The position numbers and the translations under genes are program-made. From an uncultured Eubacteriales bacterium (lineage in GTDB: Bacteria > Bacillota > Clostridia > Christensenellales > Aristaeellaceae), in NCBI GenBank assembly GCA_944353735.1, contig CALVPU010000264.1:1-7810 (forward strand): DNA of 7,810 nt. Reading direction: 5' to 3'. Shown one piece after another: positions 6,433-7,810 of the stretch. The notes under the pieces were generated by a model. That model was given only the letters and a program-made list of their open reading frames with translations, searched no databases and had not been told where the DNA came from. Position 1 is the first letter of the stretch. Every line of letters starts with the position of its first letter.

Positions 6433-7266
6433 CTATCCGCGCAGCCAGAAATAGACGAGCACCACCGCGCCCAGCGCGATGCGGTACCAGCCAAAGACCT
6501 TGAAGTCGTGCCGCTTGATGTAGTCCATCAGGAAGCGGATGACGAGCACGGACACCACAAACGCCACCGCCATGCCGATGAGCAGTATCGCGATCTCCAT
6601 CCCCGTGAACGCGAAGCCGAAGCGCACCAGCTTGAGCAGGCTGGCGCCGAACATCACCGGAATGGCGAGGTAAAACGTGAACTCCGCCGCCACGCGCCGC
6701 GACACGCCCAGCATCAGCGCGCCGATGATCGTCGCGCCCGAGCGCGAAGTGCCGGGAAAGATCGCGGCGATGACCTGAAACAGGCCGATCAGCAGCACCG
6801 TGCGCACGTCCAGCCGCGCCAGCGAGCGGATGCGCGGCTTGCGCCCGCGATGGGCGTTCTCCACGGCGATGAACGCCACGCCAAACGCGATGAGCGCGAT
6901 CGCCACGCAGACGTAGTTGTAGAACAGCCGCTCGAACAGCTCGTCGAACAGCAGCCCGACGATCGCCGCGGGCACGCACGCCAGCAGGATCTTTCCCCAC
7001 AGTTCGACCTTGTCGCGCCTGAGCGCGGCGCGCCCGCCCTCGCCGCGCCCAAAAGGCCACAGCTTGCGCCAGAACAGCGCCACCACCGCCAGAATCGCGC
7101 CGAGCTGGATCACGACCTGAAACATCGAATAGAAATCCTGCGTAACGCCGAGCGGCAAGATCTCGTTGAGCAGGATCATGTGCCCCGTGCTGCTGATGGG
7201 CAGCCACTCGGTGATGCCCTCGACGACGCCGTACAGCGCCGCCTTGAGATATTCAAACCACTGCAT
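6433..7266 (-). CDS. uppP: Undecaprenyl-diphosphate phosphatase UppP (BacA)
   Basis: A 277-residue membrane enzyme that dephosphorylates undecaprenyl diphosphate to the monophosphate. It recycles the lipid carrier for peptidoglycan and wall-polysaccharide synthesis, and its overexpression in other bacteria gives bacitracin resistance. Both active-site motifs are intact: GVVEGITEWLPISSTGH (13-29; Glu16, Glu20, Ser26, His29) and PGTSRSG (171-177; Arg175). Hydrophobic helices fill the rest, and the length fits the family (~270). The start is ATG 7266: the minus strand has GTGAGG (7279-7274) 7 nt upstream. A TTG at 7272 is in frame but too close to that site. It is transcribed alone toward the terminator at 6372-6412. 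The next gene upstream, on the same strand, is a CapD-like protein 322 bp away. No clear promoter is visible in that gap. Confidence 0.97.
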   Translation of the reverse strand: MQWFEYLKAALYGVVEGITEWLPISSTGHMILLNEILPLGVTQDFYSMFQVVIQLGAILAVVALFWRKLWPFGRGEGGRAALRRDKVELWGKILLACVPAAIVGLLFDELFERLFYNYVCVAIALIAFGVAFIAVENAHRGRKPRIRSLARLDVRTVLLIGLFQVIAAIFPGTSRSGATIIGALMLGVSRRVAAEFTFYLAIPVMFGASLLKLVRFGFAFTGMEIAILLIGMAVAFVVSVLVIRFLMDYIKRHDFKVFGWYRIALGAVVLVYFWLRG

Positions 7267-7535
7267 CTGCAAACCTCACTTCCCCGCGGCCGCGCGCCGA
7301 CGCTCTCAAGCTATGCGAAACGACCGCCGTTGATTCCCGAAACTCCCCTGTGGGGAAAATGCCCTTTCCGAATAAAGCGGCGCGACTGCGCCCCGCGGGA
7401 ACGGATCTCCGCACGCGCGATGGTCCCGCGCGGGATGCCGCTCTTTCGCCGCCGCGGCGGTTCTTTCCCAGGCGCGCGGACGCTCTTTTCCGCCGCACAT
7501 CCCCACGGCGCTTCCTCTCCGCGCCGCCGGCGAAC
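7267..7535. other. GC-rich intergenic stretch upstream of uppP
   Basis: About 270 bp with no supportable gene. It must contain the uppP leader, including the ribosome binding site at 7274-7279, and probably its promoter unless transcription comes from the CapD-like gene. A small hairpin, TCCCC-TGT-GGGGA, lies at 7344-7356. I find no -35/-10 pair that I would defend. Confidence 0.5.
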
Positions 7536-7588
7536 GCCTTTCCGGCGTCCATTGCGCCGCGGCCTTTCCGCCGTCCATGTGCGCCGCG
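7536..7588. repeat. Imperfect 26/27-bp tandem repeat next to a stop codon
   Basis: 7536-7561 and 7562-7588 are adjacent direct copies of GCCTTTCCGSCGTCCAT followed by GCGCCGCG, differing by one substitution and a small insertion or change at the T/GT junction. The array abuts the stop codon (7589-7591) of the minus-strand CapD-like gene, so it is the start of that gene's 3' flank. Confidence 0.75.
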
Positions 7589-7810
7589 TCAGCTGGCGAG
7601 CATGCCGCGGTTGGGCTTGTAGGTGGAGACGATCTCGGTGAGCAGCTCGACCACGCGGGCGTCGTCGTCCTCGACCGCCGCCTCGCGCAGCGCGGCGAGC
7701 TGGCGGTCAAACGCGGCTTCCTCGATGGGAATCGGCGGGGCGACGAATATCTTGTTGTGCGCCGTGCGCGTCATGAAGTCGCGCTCGGAATCCATCATCA
7801 GCTCCTCGTA
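7589..7810 (-). CDS. CapD/FlaA1-like polysaccharide biosynthesis protein, C-terminal end only
   Basis: The last 73 residues of a protein whose gene enters from the right edge; the frame is open to position 7810, so no start is in the window. The tail reads YEELMMDSERDF, then TAHNKIFVAPPIP, a short helical stretch FDRQLAALREAA, an acidic DDD and LLTEIVSTYKPN. This order matches the C-terminal tail of the CapD/FlaA1/EpsC family of membrane-bound nucleotide-sugar 4,6-dehydratases (typically ending ...NKIFIGKPI...L...IVPTY.P). They convert UDP-GlcNAc-type sugars to 4-keto intermediates for capsule, exopolysaccharide or glycan synthesis. The catalytic Rossmann domain lies outside the window, so the exact reaction and intactness cannot be judged. 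Being next to uppP is consistent with an envelope-polysaccharide setting. Confidence 0.85.
   Translation of the reverse strand, partial: YEELMMDSERDFMTRTAHNKIFVAPPIPIEEAAFDRQLAALREAAVEDDDARVVELLTEIVSTYKPNRGMLAS

Noticed and set aside
6113..6454. Plus-strand frame starting with a hydrophobic, signal-peptide-like segment
   Set aside because: It has no ribosome binding site, runs through the strong terminator and into the antisense of uppP, and its remainder is Arg/Pro-rich shadow sequence.
7295..7345. Sporulation-type promoter (GAATC ... CATAGC on the minus strand) for uppP
   Set aside because: Only the CATA core fits. The rest of the -10 does not match sigma-F/G consensus, so it is likely chance.

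Overview
The window is very GC-rich. It reads as a chromosomal segment of a strictly anaerobic Gram-positive bacterium, most likely a high-GC member of the Clostridia. The evidence is a clostridial-type 2[4Fe-4S] ferredoxin with textbook sigma-A promoter and Shine-Dalgarno sequences, a YabB/TrmN6-like methyltransferase of Bacillota type, UppP, and a secreted protein built of peptidoglycan-binding repeats. Genus-level assignment is not possible from the sequence alone.

Layout. Bases 1-206 are a 92-bp tandem repeat whose unit ends in a C-terminus-like stretch and a stop codon. A secreted alpha/beta hydrolase (298-1203, +) follows. A strong promoter (1231-1259) and a roughly 120-nt leader precede a MATE-family efflux transporter (1390-2814, +). 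A second promoter (2885-2913) drives a 56-residue ferredoxin (2945-3115, +), closed by an intrinsic terminator that lies inside a larger inverted repeat. Next come a secreted protein with four PG_binding_1 repeats and a degenerate C-terminal domain (3203-4609, +) and, overlapping it by ATGA, a TrmN6/YabB-like N6-adenine methyltransferase (4606-5586, +). The last codons of the methyltransferase are the first unit of a mosaic repeat array (5558-6094) with nine copies of a 20-bp motif and three kinds of filler. After about 280 bp without a gene, a strong bidirectional terminator (6372-6412) separates this block from the minus-strand uppP (6433-7266). Beyond a GC-rich gap with a 26/27-bp tandem repeat lies the C-terminal end of a CapD/FlaA1-like nucleotide-sugar dehydratase (7589-7810, -), cut by the window edge.

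How the genes fit together. Most are housekeeping or cell-envelope functions: lipid-carrier recycling (UppP), envelope polysaccharide precursor synthesis (CapD-like), peptidoglycan binding, drug export (MATE), electron transfer (ferredoxin) and RNA modification (TrmN6-like). Only the peptidoglycan-binding protein and methyltransferase genes look translationally coupled; the others appear to be separate units.

I see no mobile element, CRISPR array, RNA gene or defence system. The most unusual content is the repeats. Three separate tandem or mosaic duplications sit at, or appear to sit at, the 3' ends of genes. The largest seems to have grown out of the stop-codon region of the methyltransferase gene.
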